Below the pieces are notes generated by a model, which searched no databases, was not told where the DNA came from, and saw nothing but the letters and a program-made list of their open reading frames with translations. The translations under genes and the position numbers were made by a program. A stretch of DNA of 64,000 nucleotides from Pseudoxanthomonas kalamensis DSM 18571. Its GTDB lineage: Bacteria; Pseudomonadota; Gammaproteobacteria; Xanthomonadales; Xanthomonadaceae. Positions 1 through 10,286 of the stretch are shown here, one piece after another. The stretch covers positions 1-64,000 of the forward strand of contig NZ_PDWQ01000005.1 of NCBI RefSeq assembly GCF_010211745.1. Reading direction: 5' to 3'. The number at the start of each line of letters is the position of its first letter. The stretch's first letter is position 1.

Positions 1-1
1 C

Positions 2-415
2 GCGCCCCCCGCTCCACCGCCCCCGGTCGTGGAGGCGGCTCCCGAAGCCCCTGCTCCCGAAGCCAGCCTGCCGCTGTCCGCACGCGAACGGGCCGCAACT
101 GTCGGCGGCACGACTGCCGTCCAGCGCCAGCAGGCCGATCCCGAACTGCAGGCCGACATGGCCGCCAAGGCCGAGACCAACGCGGACCGCAATGCCTCCC
201 TGGACAGCGTCGTCGTCACCGGCAGCCGCATGGCAAGGGGCGACGGCGCGGTCGAGGACGATGCGCAGCTGTCGCGACGGAAGTGGATCAAGCGCATCCA
301 GCAGCGCCTGGACGATGGCGACACCGACGGCGCCCGCGCCAGCCTGCGCCTGTTCGTCGACAAGTACACCGAGGACAAGGTGCCGCAGGACCTGCGCTTC
401 CTGCTTGAGGAATGA
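2..415 (+). CDS. Hypothetical protein, C-terminal part (5' end outside window)
   Basis: The reading frame is open from the first bases of the window, so the start lies upstream. The visible part begins with a proline/alanine-rich stretch (APPAPPPP, then more Pro, Ala and Glu), a low-complexity linker that often follows a membrane segment. It contains DSVVVTGSR (about residue 68 of the visible part), which resembles the plug motif of TonB-dependent receptors, but no receptor barrel can follow because the protein ends about 70 residues later. The C-terminus is a charged helical segment (RRKWIKRIQQRLDDGDTDGA). The stop overlaps the next start (ATGA), so translation is probably coupled to the YigZ-like gene. 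I do not recognise a family; an anti-sigma-like or envelope protein would fit but is a guess. Confidence 0.6.
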   Translation, partial: APPAPPPPVVEAAPEAPAPEASLPLSARERAATVGGTTAVQRQQADPELQADMAAKAETNADRNASLDSVVVTGSRMARGDGAVEDDAQLSRRKWIKRIQQRLDDGDTDGARASLRLFVDKYTEDKVPQDLRFLLEE

Positions 416-1002
416 GCCACACCCTCGCCCACCCGGTCCGGCTGGAAACCGAAGTCAAGCACAGCCGCTTCCTGGCCCTGGCCGCGTCGGCGGACGATGC
501 GCAGGCCGCGCTGCAACACGTCGCGCGGGTGTCCGACCCCGGCGCCACCCACAATTGCTGGGCCTACCGGATCGGCGACGAATACCGCTCCAGCGACGAC
601 GGCGAACCGGCCGGCACTGCCGGGCGGCCGATCCTGGCCGCAATCGACGGCCAGGGCTACGACCACGTGGTCGTGGTGGTGACCCGCTGGTTCGGCGGCA
701 TCAAGCTCGGCGCCGGCGGCCTGGTCCGCGCCTACGGCGGCGCGGCTGCCGAATGCCTGCGCACCGCCCCGCGGGTCGAACTCGTGGCCACCACCAGCGT
801 GACCCTGCATGTCGGCTTTCCCGACCTGGGCGCCGCGCACCAAGCGCTGGCGGCCGCCAACGCGCACAAGCACGCCGAAAACTTCGATGCCGAAGGCGCC
901 CGGCTGTCGGTCGAACTGCCCATCGATGGCGTCGAAGCCTTGAAAATCCGCCTGCGCGACGCCACCCGTGACCGGGTAAGGTTTCTGGATACCGACGAAT
1001 GA
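412..1002 (+). CDS. yigZ: YigZ/IMPACT family protein
   Basis: 196 residues, the usual length for the family. The N-terminal UPF0029/IMPACT domain spans roughly residues 1-110 and shows the family hallmarks HNCWAYRIG (about 47-55), [12 protein letters not shown] (about 60-71) and the strongly conserved [19 protein letters not shown] block (about 90-108). A ferredoxin-like C-terminal domain follows. In eukaryotes IMPACT counteracts the kinase GCN2; the bacterial role is unclear but probably tied to translation or proteolysis stress. The start overlaps the previous stop by 4 bases and its own stop overlaps the ABC transporter start by 4 bases, so the three genes look like a translationally coupled unit. 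Confidence 0.9.
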   Translation: MSHTLAHPVRLETEVKHSRFLALAASADDAQAALQHVARVSDPGATHNCWAYRIGDEYRSSDDGEPAGTAGRPILAAIDGQGYDHVVVVVTRWFGGIKLGAGGLVRAYGGAAAECLRTAPRVELVATTSVTLHVGFPDLGAAHQALAAANAHKHAENFDAEGARLSVELPIDGVEALKIRLRDATRDRVRFLDTDE

Positions 1003-2795
1003 GTTCCCCCGACGCCGGCGCCGCCGGCAGCATGGACGCCGCAGCCGCGGGCAAACCGAAACCGCGCCTGGGCAGCCTGCGTGCGTTGTGGCCCTTCGTC
1101 CGTCGCCACGCCGGCCTGTTTGCTGCATGGATGATCGCGCTCGGCGTCGCCTCGGCCGCCACCCTGTACCTGCCGACCGCCTTCCGCCAGCTGGTCGACG
1201 ACGGCTTCCAGAGCGGTGGCGCCAACATCAACCGCGCCTTCGTGCTGATGCTGTGCGTGGTGATCGTACTGGCGCTGGCCAGCGCCTCGCGATTCTTCTT
1301 CGTCTCCCTGCTGGGCGAAAAGGTCGTCGCCGATCTGCGCCGGCAGTTGTACGCGCACCTGATCGGGCTGGACGCCGGCTTCCACGACCGCACCCGCAGC
1401 GGCGAACTGGTGTCGCGGCTGACCGCCGACAGCGAACTGCTGCGCAGCGTGGTCGGCAGCAGCATGTCGGTCGCCCTGCGCAGCATCGTCACCGTGACCG
1501 GCAGCGCGGTGATGTTGTTCGTGACCAACCCGAAACTGGCCGCGTACGCTCTGGTCGGCATTCCGCTGGCGGTGCTGCCGATCGTACTCGGCGCGCGCCG
1601 GGTGTCGAAGACCTCGCGCGCCAGCCAGGACCGGGCGGCCGACGCCAACACCCTGGCCAGCGAAACCCTGGGCGCGATCCGCACCGTGCAGGCGCACGCG
1701 CGCGAGCCTTACGAGCAGGCGCGCTTCGGCGATGCCGTCAACGCCACGGTGAAGACCGCGCGCAAGCGCATCCTGACCCAGGCGCTACTGACCGCGGTGG
1801 CCATCACCACCATCTTCGGCGCACTGATCCTGGTGCTGTGGTCGGCCGCGCACCAGGTCGCCGACAACACGATGAGCGCCGGCACCCTGGCCCAGTTCGT
1901 GCTGTACGCGATGATCGGCGGCGGCTCGGTCGGCGCGCTGGCCGATGTCTGGAACGAGCTGCAACGCGCCGCCGGCGGCATGGGCCGGATCAACGAACTG
2001 CTGCAGGAAACTCCGGCCATCGTCGCCCCGGCAAGGCCGCAACCGCTGCCGCAACCAGTGCGCGGCGAGATCCGCTTCGAACACGTGCGCTTCCGCTATC
2101 CCTCGCGCCCGGACCTGCCGGCGCTGGACGATTTCGACCTGCAGGTCCGTCCCGGCGAGACGGTCGCCTTGGTCGGCCCCTCGGGCGCCGGCAAGAGCAC
2201 CGTGTTCTCGCTGCTGCTGCGCTTCCACGACGTCGAAGCCGGCGCGATCCGCGTCGATGGCACCGACCTGCGCGAACTCGACCCCGCCCGCTTGCGCGAA
2301 AGCATCGCCCTGGTACCGCAGCAGCCGACCATCTTCGCCGCCAGCGCCGCCGACAACATCCGCTACGGCCGCCTGGACGCCGACGACCAGGCCCTGCGCG
2401 CGGCCGCGCGTGCGGCCAAGGCCGACGAATTCATCGACGAACTGCCGGAAGGCTACGACAGCCAGTTGGGCGAACGCGGTGCGCGCCTGTCCGGTGGCCA
2501 GCAGCAACGCATCGCCATCGCCCGCGCCCTGCTCAAGGACGCGCCGATCCTGCTGCTGGACGAGGCGACCAGCGCACTGGACGCGCAGAGCGAACGCGCG
2601 GTGCAGCAAGCACTGGAAACGCTGATGCACGGCCGCACCACCTTGGTCATCGCCCACCGCCTGGCCACCGTGCTGAAGGCCGACCGCATCGTGGTGATGG
2701 ACCACGGCCGCATCGTCGCCCAGGGCACGCACGAACAACTGCTGGCCGAAGGCGGCCTGTACGCCGACCTGGCGCGACTGCAGTTCATCGACTGA
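999..2795 (+). CDS. ABC exporter, fused permease and ATPase (MsbA-like)
   Basis: A 598-residue half-transporter of the type I exporter fold. A six-helix transmembrane domain occupies about residues 30-325. The nucleotide-binding domain follows (about 350-595), with Walker [10 protein letters not shown] near residue 393, signature LSGGQQQR near 496, Walker [13 protein letters not shown] near 517 and the switch histidine in VIAHRLA. It should act as a homodimer in the inner membrane and export a lipid or hydrophobic compound. It is one of several such transporters expected in the genome, so MsbA itself cannot be assumed: no lpxK or other lipid A genes are adjacent. The start overlaps yigZ by 4 bases. 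The substrate is unknown. Confidence 0.88.
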   Translation: MSSPDAGAAGSMDAAAAGKPKPRLGSLRALWPFVRRHAGLFAAWMIALGVASAATLYLPTAFRQLVDDGFQSGGANINRAFVLMLCVVIVLALASASRFFFVSLLGEKVVADLRRQLYAHLIGLDAGFHDRTRSGELVSRLTADSELLRSVVGSSMSVALRSIVTVTGSAVMLFVTNPKLAAYALVGIPLAVLPIVLGARRVSKTSRASQDRAADANTLASETLGAIRTVQAHAREPYEQARFGDAVNATVKTARKRILTQALLTAVAITTIFGALILVLWSAAHQVADNTMSAGTLAQFVLYAMIGGGSVGALADVWNELQRAAGGMGRINELLQETPAIVAPARPQPLPQPVRGEIRFEHVRFRYPSRPDLPALDDFDLQVRPGETVALVGPSGAGKSTVFSLLLRFHDVEAGAIRVDGTDLRELDPARLRESIALVPQQPTIFAASAADNIRYGRLDADDQALRAAARAAKADEFIDELPEGYDSQLGERGARLSGGQQQRIAIARALLKDAPILLLDEATSALDAQSERAVQQALETLMHGRTTLVIAHRLATVLKADRIVVMDHGRIVAQGTHEQLLAEGGLYADLARLQFID

Positions 2796-2836
2796 AGCCG
2801 CGCCCTTCGCCGCGCGGCTGCGGGTACCATGTCGCG

Positions 2837-3286
2837 ATGAAGCAAATCAGCATCCATACCGACGGTTCCTGCCTCGGCAATCCCGGTCCCGGCGGCTGGG
2901 CCGCCCTGCTGCGCTACGGCAAGCACGAGCGAGAACTGGCAGGCGGCGAAGCGCACACCACCAACAACCGCATGGAACTGATGGCCGCGATCATGGCGCT
3001 GGAGAGCCTGAAGCATCCGTGCACGGTGTCCCTGTACATCGATTCGCAGTACGTTCGCCAGGGCATCACCGAATGGATGCCGAACTGGCTGCGCCGCAAC
3101 TGGAAAACCGCCGGCGGCGACCCGGTGAAGAACCGCGACCTGTGGGAACGGCTGCACGCGGCTACCGGGCCGCACGCGATCGAGTGGCACTGGGTCAAGG
3201 GCCACAACGGCGACCCCGACAACGAACGCGTGGACGAACTGGCGCGCGAACAGGCCGAGAAGCTGCGCGACGCCGCAGCCGCATGA
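2837..3286 (+). CDS. rnhA: Ribonuclease HI
   Basis: 149 residues, the typical bacterial RNase HI size. It cleaves the RNA strand of RNA:DNA hybrids and so removes R-loops and primers. The catalytic carboxylates are visible: D9 in the [14 protein letters not shown] opening, E47 in NNRMELMA, D69 in YIDSQYV and D133 in DNERVDELA. The conserved histidine is H123 in VKGHNGD. The basic handle typical of E. coli RNase HI is present ([12 protein letters not shown]). The stop overlaps the following acetyltransferase start (ATGA). The nearness of dnaQ matches E. coli, where rnhA and dnaQ are neighbours. Confidence 0.97.
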   Translation: MKQISIHTDGSCLGNPGPGGWAALLRYGKHERELAGGEAHTTNNRMELMAAIMALESLKHPCTVSLYIDSQYVRQGITEWMPNWLRRNWKTAGGDPVKNRDLWERLHAATGPHAIEWHWVKGHNGDPDNERVDELAREQAEKLRDAAAA

Positions 3287-3825
3287 AGCACGCCCTGCTG
3301 CTGGAAACCCCGCGCCTGCGCCTGAGCCTGCTGTCGGACGACTCGCCGGCCGACGCCGATTTCGCGCTGCGACTGCTCAACGACGCCGACTTCATCGCCA
3401 ACATCGGCGACCGCGGCGTGCGCACCCAGGAGCAGGCCAGGATCTGGCTGCGCGACGGCCCGGTCCGCAGCTACCGCGAGCACGGCTACGGCATGTACCG
3501 GGTGGACGAGAAGGCCGGCGACCGCGCGGCCGGCGTGTGCGGGCTGGTGAGCCGCCCGGGCCTGGACGGCCCCGACCTGGGCTATGCCCTGCTGCCGGAG
3601 TGCCGCGGCCGCGGCTATGCCGTCGAAGCCGCCGCCGCCGTACTGGAACATGCGCGCGGACAACTGCGCCTGGGCCGGCTGCTGGCCATCGTCAACCCCG
3701 ACAACACCGCCTCGGCGGCGGTGTTGCAGAAACTGGGATTCGGCTTTGCGACAATGGTGCGGCTGCCGGGCGACACGCGCGAACTGCGCCTGTTCCGCTT
3801 CCCTGCCCCCGGCCGCACTGCCTGA
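3283..3825 (+). CDS. GNAT family N-acetyltransferase (RimJ/RimL-like)
   Basis: 180 residues beginning [13 protein letters not shown], the opening typical of the RimJ/RimL branch of GNAT enzymes, which acetylate protein N-termini or small amines with acetyl-CoA. The acetyl-CoA loop is [20 protein letters not shown] (about residues 106-125). The C-terminal motif [17 protein letters not shown] (about 136-152) is also characteristic. It starts inside the rnhA stop codon, so it is co-translated with rnhA and sits between rnhA and dnaQ, an insertion relative to the E. coli order. The substrate is not predictable from sequence. Confidence 0.88.
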   Translation: MKHALLLETPRLRLSLLSDDSPADADFALRLLNDADFIANIGDRGVRTQEQARIWLRDGPVRSYREHGYGMYRVDEKAGDRAAGVCGLVSRPGLDGPDLGYALLPECRGRGYAVEAAAAVLEHARGQLRLGRLLAIVNPDNTASAAVLQKLGFGFATMVRLPGDTRELRLFRFPAPGRTA

Positions 3826-3841
3826 AACCTGCGGAAACCGA

Positions 3842-4567
3842 ATGCGCCAGATCATCCTCGACACCGAAACCACCGGCCTGGAATGGAAGAAGAACAACCG
3901 CATCGTCGAGATCGGTTGCGTCGAACTGGTGGAACGGCGGCCGAGCGGACGGACCTACCACCAGTACATCCATCCCGAGCGCGAATTCGAACCCGGCGCC
4001 GCCGAGGTCACCGGCCTCAGCCTGGATTTCCTGAACGGCAAGCCGAAGTTCGCCGAAATCGCCGACGAGTTCCTCGCCTTCGTCGACGGCGCCGAACTGG
4101 TGATCCACAACGCCGCGTTCGACATCGGCTTCCTCGACTACGAGCTCTCGCTGCTCGGCCCGCATTACGGGCGGATGGAGCAGCGGGTGCAGGTGGAAGA
4201 CTCGCTGCAACTGGCGCGGCAACGTTTCCCCGGCCAGCGCAATTCGCTGGACGCGCTATGCCGGCGGCTCGGCGTGGACAACGCCCATCGCCAGCTGCAC
4301 GGCGCCCTGCTCGACGCCCAGTTGCTGTGCGAGGTCTACCTGCACCTGACCGCCGGCCAGGGCGAGATCGGCTTCGACAGCGTCGAGGAACCGCAGGCGC
4401 AGCGCGCGACCGCCGTGTTCGGTGGCGGCGCGGTCGTCGCAACATCCGACGATCGTCCGCGCGTGCGCGTCGACGACGAGGAACGGGCCGCGCACGAGGC
4501 GCGGCTGGAGAAGTTGCGCAAGACGGCTGGCGGCGCGGCGTTGTGGGACCTGGTGTCCGGCGCCTGA
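3842..4567 (+). CDS. dnaQ: DNA polymerase III epsilon subunit (3'-5' proofreading exonuclease)
   Basis: 241 residues. DEDDh exonuclease motifs are intact: ExoI with D7 and E9 (LDTETTGLE), ExoII with D94 (HNAAFDIGFLDYE), ExoIII with H153 and D158 (HGALLDAQLL). It removes misincorporated nucleotides in the polymerase III core alpha-epsilon-theta. The segment after residue 175 is the flexible tail that in E. coli links to the alpha subunit; the clamp-binding motif is not clearly conserved here, and QAQRATAVF near 186-193 is the nearest candidate. The terminal helix (about 214-241) probably binds alpha. It lies 16 bases after the acetyltransferase stop, so it is likely in the same transcript. Confidence 0.96.
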   Translation: MRQIILDTETTGLEWKKNNRIVEIGCVELVERRPSGRTYHQYIHPEREFEPGAAEVTGLSLDFLNGKPKFAEIADEFLAFVDGAELVIHNAAFDIGFLDYELSLLGPHYGRMEQRVQVEDSLQLARQRFPGQRNSLDALCRRLGVDNAHRQLHGALLDAQLLCEVYLHLTAGQGEIGFDSVEEPQAQRATAVFGGGAVVATSDDRPRVRVDDEERAAHEARLEKLRKTAGGAALWDLVSGA

Positions 4568-4576
4568 CGCGGATGA

Positions 4577-5281
4577 TTACTGGCAGCGCACCAGGATCGC
4601 GGTGACGTTGTCCGAACCGCCGCCATCCAGTGCGGCGGCGACCAGGGTATCGACGCATTCCTGCGCGCTGCAGTCGTACTGCCGCAGCAAATTGGCGATG
4701 CCGTCGTCGTCCACTTCCTCGGTCAGGCCGTCGCTGCACAGCAGCAGCTGCATGCCCGGCCGCAGTTCGCCGGTCAGCGTTTCCACGTTCAGCTGCATCG
4801 GATCGGTCACCCCCAGCGCCTGGGTGACCACGTTGCGGTGCGGATGGCTGCGCGCCTGTTCGCTGGTCAGCGCGCCCTGGGCGATCAGTTCCTGCACGTA
4901 GCTGTGATCCTGGCTGAGCTGGGCCAGATGGCCTTCGCGCCACAGGTAGGCGCGGCTGTCGCCGACCCACGCCACTTCGAAACGGTTGCCCTGGACGCGC
5001 ATCGCGACCACGGTGGTGCCCATCGGCAGGCTGTCGTTGCGGCGGCGGGAGATGCGGATGATTTCCTCGTCGGCGGTGCGGATCGCCTGCGGCAATGGCG
5101 CGCCGCCGCGGACTTCGCGCACGATGGTTTCGCGCGCCAGCGCGCTGGCCACTTCGCCGCAGGCATGCCCGCCCATGCCGTCCGCCACCAGCCACAAGCC
5201 CAGGTCGCTGTCGCCGTAGTAGGTGTCTTCGTTGAGTTCGCGGCGCAGACCCACGTGGGTCAGGTGTCCGAATTCGATCAT
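4577..5281 (-). CDS. PP2C-type serine/threonine protein phosphatase
   Basis: 234 residues from the chosen start MIEFGHLTHVGL, where homology to PrpC/Stp-like phosphatases begins. The frame stays open upstream to 5410, and an ATG at 5371 would add about 30 unconserved residues, so the start is not certain. The metal-binding acids are present: D19 in NEDTYYG, D34 in VADGMGGHA, D184 in CSDGLTEE and D224 in SDNVTAIL, plus VGDSRAYL (about 107-114). It should dephosphorylate Ser/Thr-phosphorylated proteins with Mn2+ or Mg2+. No kinase or FHA gene is adjacent, so its partner must be elsewhere. It converges tail to tail on dnaQ with only 9 bases between. Confidence 0.9.
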   Translation of the reverse strand: MIEFGHLTHVGLRRELNEDTYYGDSDLGLWLVADGMGGHACGEVASALARETIVREVRGGAPLPQAIRTADEEIIRISRRRNDSLPMGTTVVAMRVQGNRFEVAWVGDSRAYLWREGHLAQLSQDHSYVQELIAQGALTSEQARSHPHRNVVTQALGVTDPMQLNVETLTGELRPGMQLLLCSDGLTEEVDDDGIANLLRQYDCSAQECVDTLVAAALDGGGSDNVTAILVRCQ

Positions 5282-5474
5282 GCTGCAACTGCCGGAGGAT
5301 GGGTGGACTGCCCTGTCCGCGCTGTCCAATGTATGCAAGCTGGCGACGGACAAATGTCCGGATTCACTCATTTCTGATGGATCCCGAATGTTCGGACAGC
5401 ACCCCTGCATGGGTTAATACGCAATCCCGCGACAGGTGAGGACATTCCCGCGACCGCCTGCTGTGCGCATCGGT

Positions 5475-6134
5475 TCAGGCAACAGCGGCGCCGGCTTGCC
5501 AATACGGGCGCGCCTCGGGAGGAATCGCGGCCAGGGTCCGCTTTTCGGCCTGGAAGACATTCACCGCGCGCCACGGCCGCAGCGCGTCGGCAGCATCGTC
5601 CTGCCGTACCGACCAGGCCGGTCCCAGGGTCGAACCGCGTCCGGTATCCGCCAGGGTCAGGCCTGCACCCTGCAGCCGGTGCCGCCAGGCATCGCCGCGC
5701 AAGGCCGACAGCCCGCTCTCGCGCCAGCGCAACCGGTAGCCGCTCCACGGATTCAGGGCGAACATCAGCAGCCGTCCGCCGGGTTGCAGCACGCGGGCGC
5801 ATTCGGCCAGCAGCGCCTCCATGCCTTCCATGTCGAGGATGTGCTGGATCACCACGGTGCCGACCGATTCGATCGCCAGCGGCAACGGCAGCCGGCAGTC
5901 CAGCGCCCCGCGCAGGCCATGGCCGACCCGCTGCAGGCGCAGGCCGCGCGGCGGCAATGCCGTCCCGTCGCCCTCGGCTGGCAACGGGCCGAGCCACAGC
6001 CACGGCTGCGCCGGCAGGCCGTGGCGCAGGAAGGCCTCCAGCCGCGGCTGCTCGGCCGCCAGCAGCGCCTGCCCCGGCCGGGAGGCGAACCAGACCAGCG
6101 GGTCGGCGGGCGGCTTGACGGACAGGGTCGGCAT
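5475..6134 (-). CDS. YafS-like SAM-dependent methyltransferase family protein
   Basis: 219 residues with the late half of a class I methyltransferase fold: ESVGTVVIQHILDM (about 88-101) as the motif II region, ECARVLQPGGRLLMFALNPW (about 109-128), the post-II signature, and a C-terminal domain. The canonical glycine-rich SAM loop (motif I) is poorly preserved, as in the E. coli YafS group, so SAM binding should be checked. Divergent transcription from gloB is the same arrangement as yafS/gloB in E. coli, which supports orthology. No substrate is known for this group. Confidence 0.78.
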   Translation of the reverse strand: MPTLSVKPPADPLVWFASRPGQALLAAEQPRLEAFLRHGLPAQPWLWLGPLPAEGDGTALPPRGLRLQRVGHGLRGALDCRLPLPLAIESVGTVVIQHILDMEGMEALLAECARVLQPGGRLLMFALNPWSGYRLRWRESGLSALRGDAWRHRLQGAGLTLADTGRGSTLGPAWSVRQDDAADALRPWRAVNVFQAEKRTLAAIPPEARPYWQAGAAVA

Positions 6135-6218
6135 TGCCCAATTGTAGGTTCAGCAGGGCGACACGGGCGGGGCCCGCCTCGGGTTAAGCTGTCCGGCCTT
6201 CCGGTCCTGCCCCTGCCT

Positions 6219-7001
6219 ATGCGTCTGACTGCCCTGCCGGCCTTCGAGGACAACTACATCTGGGCCCTGGTCGATGACGAGGGCGATGCGGTCATCGTCG
6301 ACCCCGGCGATGCGGCCCCGGTGCTGGCGGCGACCGAAGCCGGGCTGTGGCCGGCGGCGGTATTGCTGACCCACCACCATCCCGACCACATTGGCGGCGT
6401 GGCCGCCCTGCGCGCGCGCTGGCCGACCCTGCCGGTGTTCGCGCCGGAGGACTCGCGTATCCCGGTGGCCAGCGAGCGGGTCGGCGACGGCAGCCGGATC
6501 CGGGCCAATGGCTGGGATTTCGAGGTGATCGCCGTGCCCGGGCATACCCTGAGCCATATCGCCTTCCATCGCCGCGGTGGCAGCGACAGCCCCGGTCACC
6601 TGTTCTGCGGCGATACCCTGTTCAGCCTGGGCTGCGGGCGGCTGTTCGAAGGCACCCCGGCGCAGATGCTCGCGTCGCTGGACCGGCTGGCCGCCCTGCC
6701 CGCCATGACCGAGGTCTGCTGCGGCCACGAATACACCCTGGCCAACGCCGCCTTCGCCCTGGCCGTCGAACCCGGCAACGCCGAGCTAAAGAAGGTCGCC
6801 GCCGAAGCCGAGCACATGCGCCAGGCCGGCCGCCCCAGTCTGCCCTCGACCCTGGCCCGGGAATGCGCGGCCAACCCGTTCCTGCGCGTGGACCAGCCAG
6901 CCGTGCGGGCCGCCATCGCCCGCCGGTTGGGGCGCGAGCCGGCCGATCGGGTGGAAACCTTCGCCGAACTGCGGCGCTGGAAGGACGGATTCCGCGCATG
7001 A
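6219..7001 (+). CDS. gloB: Hydroxyacylglutathione hydrolase (glyoxalase II)
   Basis: 260 residues. It hydrolyses S-lactoylglutathione to lactate and glutathione, the second step of methylglyoxal detoxification. The metallo-beta-lactamase motif THHHPDH supplies H52, H54, D56 and H57. Further ligands are H109 (PGHTLSHI), D132 (FCGDTLFSLGCG) and H170 (CCGHEYT). The C-terminal glutathione-binding region contains the family motif PSTLARECAANPFLR (about 209-223). The start at MRLTALPAFEDNYIW matches the family N-terminus; the frame is open far upstream but that part overlaps the divergent methyltransferase. It overlaps mltD by 4 bases (ATGA). Confidence 0.96.
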   Translation: MRLTALPAFEDNYIWALVDDEGDAVIVDPGDAAPVLAATEAGLWPAAVLLTHHHPDHIGGVAALRARWPTLPVFAPEDSRIPVASERVGDGSRIRANGWDFEVIAVPGHTLSHIAFHRRGGSDSPGHLFCGDTLFSLGCGRLFEGTPAQMLASLDRLAALPAMTEVCCGHEYTLANAAFALAVEPGNAELKKVAAEAEHMRQAGRPSLPSTLARECAANPFLRVDQPAVRAAIARRLGREPADRVETFAELRRWKDGFRA

Positions 7002-8365
7002 GGGCAGTGACCGGGCTGGGCGCCCTGCTCCTGCTGCTGATGGCGTGGCCGGCGGCGGCGGCGGCACCGCCCAAGGCTGCCGATCCGGCAATCGAAGCCG
7101 CCGCTCCGGCCGACCCGGTGACCGCGACTGACGGTTCCGGTTCCGTTGCCGCAAGCGACCCGGCCCCCAACGACGACACCCCGGCCGCAGCCGCAACGAC
7201 CGACACCGGGACGGCCGCGAACGCCCCCGCCGCACCGGAGACGCCGCTACCAGCGGTTCCGCCGATCGACCTGGCCAGCCTGCCGTTGCCGGCGCTGCCG
7301 CCGATCCGGCTCGACAGCCTGCCGCCACCGACGGTCCGCAACGGCGTGGACATCTACCGCCAGTTCCGCGAAGGCCTGGCCGACCCGGTCTGCGACGAGG
7401 CCGCCACCCGCGACCGCTGGAAGCGCCACTTCGGCCATGCCCCCGGCCGGCTGGCCGAGGACGGCGACGATCTGCTGCCGCTGTTCGGCTACGTGGTCGA
7501 GCAGTTCCGCGAGGCCGGCCTGCCGACCGAATACGCGCTGATCCCGTTCATCGAGAGCGGCTACAAGCCCTCGGCGCGCAGCAACAGCGGGCCGCTGGGC
7601 ATGTGGCAATTCATCGTCAGCACCGCGCGCAACCACGGCGTGCAGATCCGGCCGGGCTACGACGGGCGGCTGTCGCCGGTGGAATCCACCCGCGCCGCGA
7701 CCAGCTACCTGAAGACCCTGCACAAGATGTTCGGTCGCGACTGGCGGCTGGCGATCATGGGCTACAACGCCGGCGAATACCGCATCCTGCAGTCGATGCG
7801 TCGTGCCGGGGTCAATTCCGCCAATGCCGACCCGGCCAAACTGCCGGGCCTGTCGCCGATCACCTATGCCTACGTGGAAAAGCTGCACGCGCTGGCCTGC
7901 ATCCTGGAACAGGCCGAGGACCGCGACGACTGGCTGCGGCAACTGGATCGATCCGTGCCGCGGCTGGCCGCGCAGCCGCTGCCGGCCGGCGCCAGCCTGG
8001 ACGACTGGGCGCGCCGGCAGGGCCACGACCCGGCCTGGCTGAAGCGCCTGAACCCGGCGCTGACCAAGCCGGTCCGCCGCAACGGCAAGCCGCTGCTGGT
8101 GCTGGCCCCGGCCGGACCGGGCGGCACGGTCGTGGCGGCGGCGCCAGAGCTTGGGGAAGCACAGCCCGCCACGGCCAGCACCGCCACGGACGACAGCACA
8201 CCGCGTCCGTCGAGCTATGTGGTCAGGCGCGGCGATTCGCCGTGGACCATCGCCCGTCGCCACGGCCTGAGCGTCAAGCAGTTGCTGGCGCTGAACGGCC
8301 TTCCGGCCAATGCCGTGCTGCGCCCCGGCCAGGTGCTGAAACTGGACGCCGCCCCGGTTCCCTGA
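6998..8365 (+). CDS. mltD: Membrane-bound lytic murein transglycosylase D-like, with LysM
   Basis: 455 residues. A signal peptide ([23 protein letters not shown]) exports it, and no clear lipobox cysteine is seen. A long Ala/Pro/Thr-rich linker follows (about 24-115). The SLT domain (about 160-300) has catalytic E186 in [14 protein letters not shown], then the LGMWQF and MGYNAGE motifs of family 1 transglycosylases. One clear C-terminal LysM lies at about 407-452 ([18 protein letters not shown]); a degenerate one may occupy about 330-370. It cleaves the MurNAc-GlcNAc bond to 1,6-anhydro-muropeptides. The gloB-mltD pairing is also found in E. coli. E. coli MltD is a lipoprotein with two LysMs, so this version differs in anchoring. 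Confidence 0.92.
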   Translation: MRAVTGLGALLLLLMAWPAAAAAPPKAADPAIEAAAPADPVTATDGSGSVAASDPAPNDDTPAAAATTDTGTAANAPAAPETPLPAVPPIDLASLPLPALPPIRLDSLPPPTVRNGVDIYRQFREGLADPVCDEAATRDRWKRHFGHAPGRLAEDGDDLLPLFGYVVEQFREAGLPTEYALIPFIESGYKPSARSNSGPLGMWQFIVSTARNHGVQIRPGYDGRLSPVESTRAATSYLKTLHKMFGRDWRLAIMGYNAGEYRILQSMRRAGVNSANADPAKLPGLSPITYAYVEKLHALACILEQAEDRDDWLRQLDRSVPRLAAQPLPAGASLDDWARRQGHDPAWLKRLNPALTKPVRRNGKPLLVLAPAGPGGTVVAAAPELGEAQPATASTATDDSTPRPSSYVVRRGDSPWTIARRHGLSVKQLLALNGLPANAVLRPGQVLKLDAAPVP

Positions 8366-8418
8366 ACAGGCCGGCGCGGCGTGGCAGAATAGCGCCGCAT
8401 TCCAACCGCGAGCACACC

Positions 8419-9216
8419 ATGGGTTTCCTGCAAGGCAAACGCGCCCTGATCACCGGCATCGCCAGCGAGCGTTCGATCGCCTCCGGCATCGCCGAAGCCA
8501 TGCACCGCGAAGGCGCGGAACTGGCCTTCACCTACCAGAACGACAAGCTGAAGACGCGGGTCGAAAAGGCCGCCGCCGAGTACGGGAGCGACATCGTGCT
8601 GCCGCTGGACGTGGCCGACGACGCCCAGATCGCCGCCTGCTTCGAGCAACTTGGCCAGCGCTGGAGCAACGGCTTCGACATCGTCGTCCACGCCATCGCC
8701 TTCGCCCCGCGCGAAGCGATCAGCGGCCAGTTTCTCGACGGCCTGACCCGCGAGAACTTCGCCCTGGCCCACGACATCTCGGCCTATTCGCTGGCTGCGC
8801 TGGCCAAGGCCGCGCGGCCGCTGATGCAGGGCCGCCAGGGCGCCCTGCTGACCCTGAGCTATCTTGGCGCCGAGCGCGCGCTGCAGAACTACAACCTGAT
8901 GGGCGTGGCCAAGGCCAGCCTGGAAGCCACCGTGCGCTACCTGGCGCTGAACCTGGGCCCGGAAGGCATCCGCGTCAACGCCGTCTCCGCCGGCCCGATC
9001 AAGACCCTGGCCGCCGCCGGCATCTCCGGCTTCCGCAAGATCCTCGGCCATGTCGAACACGAGGCCCCGCTGCGGCGCACGGTGACCATCGAGGACGTCG
9101 GCAACGCCGCCGCCTTCCTGTGCTCGGACCTGGCCGCCGGCATCACCGGCGAGGTGACTTACGTCGATGCCGGCTACAACATCCTCGGCATGACCGGGCT
9201 GGGCGACGCCGAATAG
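8419..9216 (+). CDS. fabI: Enoyl-[acyl-carrier-protein] reductase (NADH)
   Basis: 265 residues; catalyses the last, NADH-dependent step of each fatty acid elongation cycle. The N-terminal nucleotide loop [14 protein letters not shown] (about 12-25) is the FabI form of the SDR glycine motif. Catalytic residues are Y158 and K165 (YNLMGVAK, Y-x6-K), with Y148 in LSYLGAERA equivalent to E. coli Y146. The substrate-loop region [13 protein letters not shown] (about 192-204) is typical and the C-terminus is intact. It is the classic triclosan target. It stands alone, 53 bases after mltD; an AT-rich CAGAAT about 35 bases before the ATG could be a -10 element, but no clear -35 partner is seen. Confidence 0.97.
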   Translation: MGFLQGKRALITGIASERSIASGIAEAMHREGAELAFTYQNDKLKTRVEKAAAEYGSDIVLPLDVADDAQIAACFEQLGQRWSNGFDIVVHAIAFAPREAISGQFLDGLTRENFALAHDISAYSLAALAKAARPLMQGRQGALLTLSYLGAERALQNYNLMGVAKASLEATVRYLALNLGPEGIRVNAVSAGPIKTLAAAGISGFRKILGHVEHEAPLRRTVTIEDVGNAAAFLCSDLAAGITGEVTYVDAGYNILGMTGLGDAE

Positions 9217-9268
9217 CGCGCCGAGCCGCCCGCAATTCCTTCCCTCCGCCGACACGCCCGAGGCTTCG

Positions 9269-10231
9269 ATGGCCGGTTCCAGCCTGTTCGCCCTGATCGA
9301 CGACATCGCCACCCTGCTGGACGACGTCTCGGTGATGACCAAGGTCGCGGCCAAGAAGACCGCCGGCGTGCTCGGCGACGACCTGGCGCTGAACGCGCAA
9401 CAGGTCACCGGGGTGAACGCCGACCGCGAACTGCCGGTGGTGTGGGCGGTGGCCAAGGGCTCGCTGGTCAACAAGGCGATCCTGGTCCCGGCCGCGCTGG
9501 CGATCAGCGCGCTGGAAACCTGGCTGCACGGCAAGGGTTACAACATCCCGCTGATCACCCCGCTGATGATGGCCGGCGGCACCTTCCTGTGCTTCGAAGG
9601 CGTGGAGAAACTGCTGCACAAGTTCCTGCACGGCAAACAGGAAGACGCGCAGCACCACGCCGAACTGGTGCAGGCGGTGCAGGACGAACAGGTCGACATG
9701 GTCGCCTACGAGAAGGACAAGATCCGCGGCGCCGTGCGCACCGACTTCATCCTGTCGGCGGAGATCATCGTCATCTCGCTGGGCACGCTGGCCGGACGCA
9801 ACCTGACCGAACAGCTGCTGACCCTGATCGCGATCGCCCTGATCATGACCGTCGGCGTGTACGGGCTGGTCGGCGGCATCGTCAAGCTGGACGATGCCGG
9901 CCTGGCGCTGAACGCCGATACCCGCGCCGGCGGCTGGGCCGGCTTCAAGCGCGCGCTGGGGCGCGGCATCCTGCGCAGCGCACCGTGGCTGATGAAGGGC
10001 CTGTCGGTGGCCGGCACCGCCGCGATGTTCCTGGTCGGCGGCGGCATCCTCGCGCACAGCATCCCCGCCCTGCACCACCTGATCGAACCCTACGCCGCGG
10101 GCGGTTTCGGCGGCCTGCTGTCGATGCTGTTCAACGCCGCTGTCGGCATCGCCGCCGGCGTGGTGGCGGTCGCCGTGGTCACTCTGGTCTCGCGCTTGCG
10201 CCGCAAGGCCCCGGCCGACGCCGGCGGATGA
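9269..10231 (+). CDS. DUF808 (YedI-like) inner-membrane protein
   Basis: 320 residues starting [20 protein letters not shown], the conserved opening of the DUF808/YedI family. An amphipathic N-terminal part ([27 protein letters not shown] is typical of the family, about residues 22-48) is followed by about six hydrophobic helices (about 75-95, 165-185, 190-212, 245-265, 275-300). The short histidine-containing segment [16 protein letters not shown] (about 116-131) is probably cytoplasmic. The function of the family is unknown; some members are listed as possible transporters without direct evidence. It is monocistronic, with 52 bases after fabI. Confidence 0.87.
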   Translation: MAGSSLFALIDDIATLLDDVSVMTKVAAKKTAGVLGDDLALNAQQVTGVNADRELPVVWAVAKGSLVNKAILVPAALAISALETWLHGKGYNIPLITPLMMAGGTFLCFEGVEKLLHKFLHGKQEDAQHHAELVQAVQDEQVDMVAYEKDKIRGAVRTDFILSAEIIVISLGTLAGRNLTEQLLTLIAIALIMTVGVYGLVGGIVKLDDAGLALNADTRAGGWAGFKRALGRGILRSAPWLMKGLSVAGTAAMFLVGGGILAHSIPALHHLIEPYAAGGFGGLLSMLFNAAVGIAAGVVAVAVVTLVSRLRRKAPADAGG

Positions 10232-10286
10232 ACCGTGCCGGCGCCCGTCCTCGCGGGCGGGCCGGCTTTCGTGCGAGCATTCAGTC

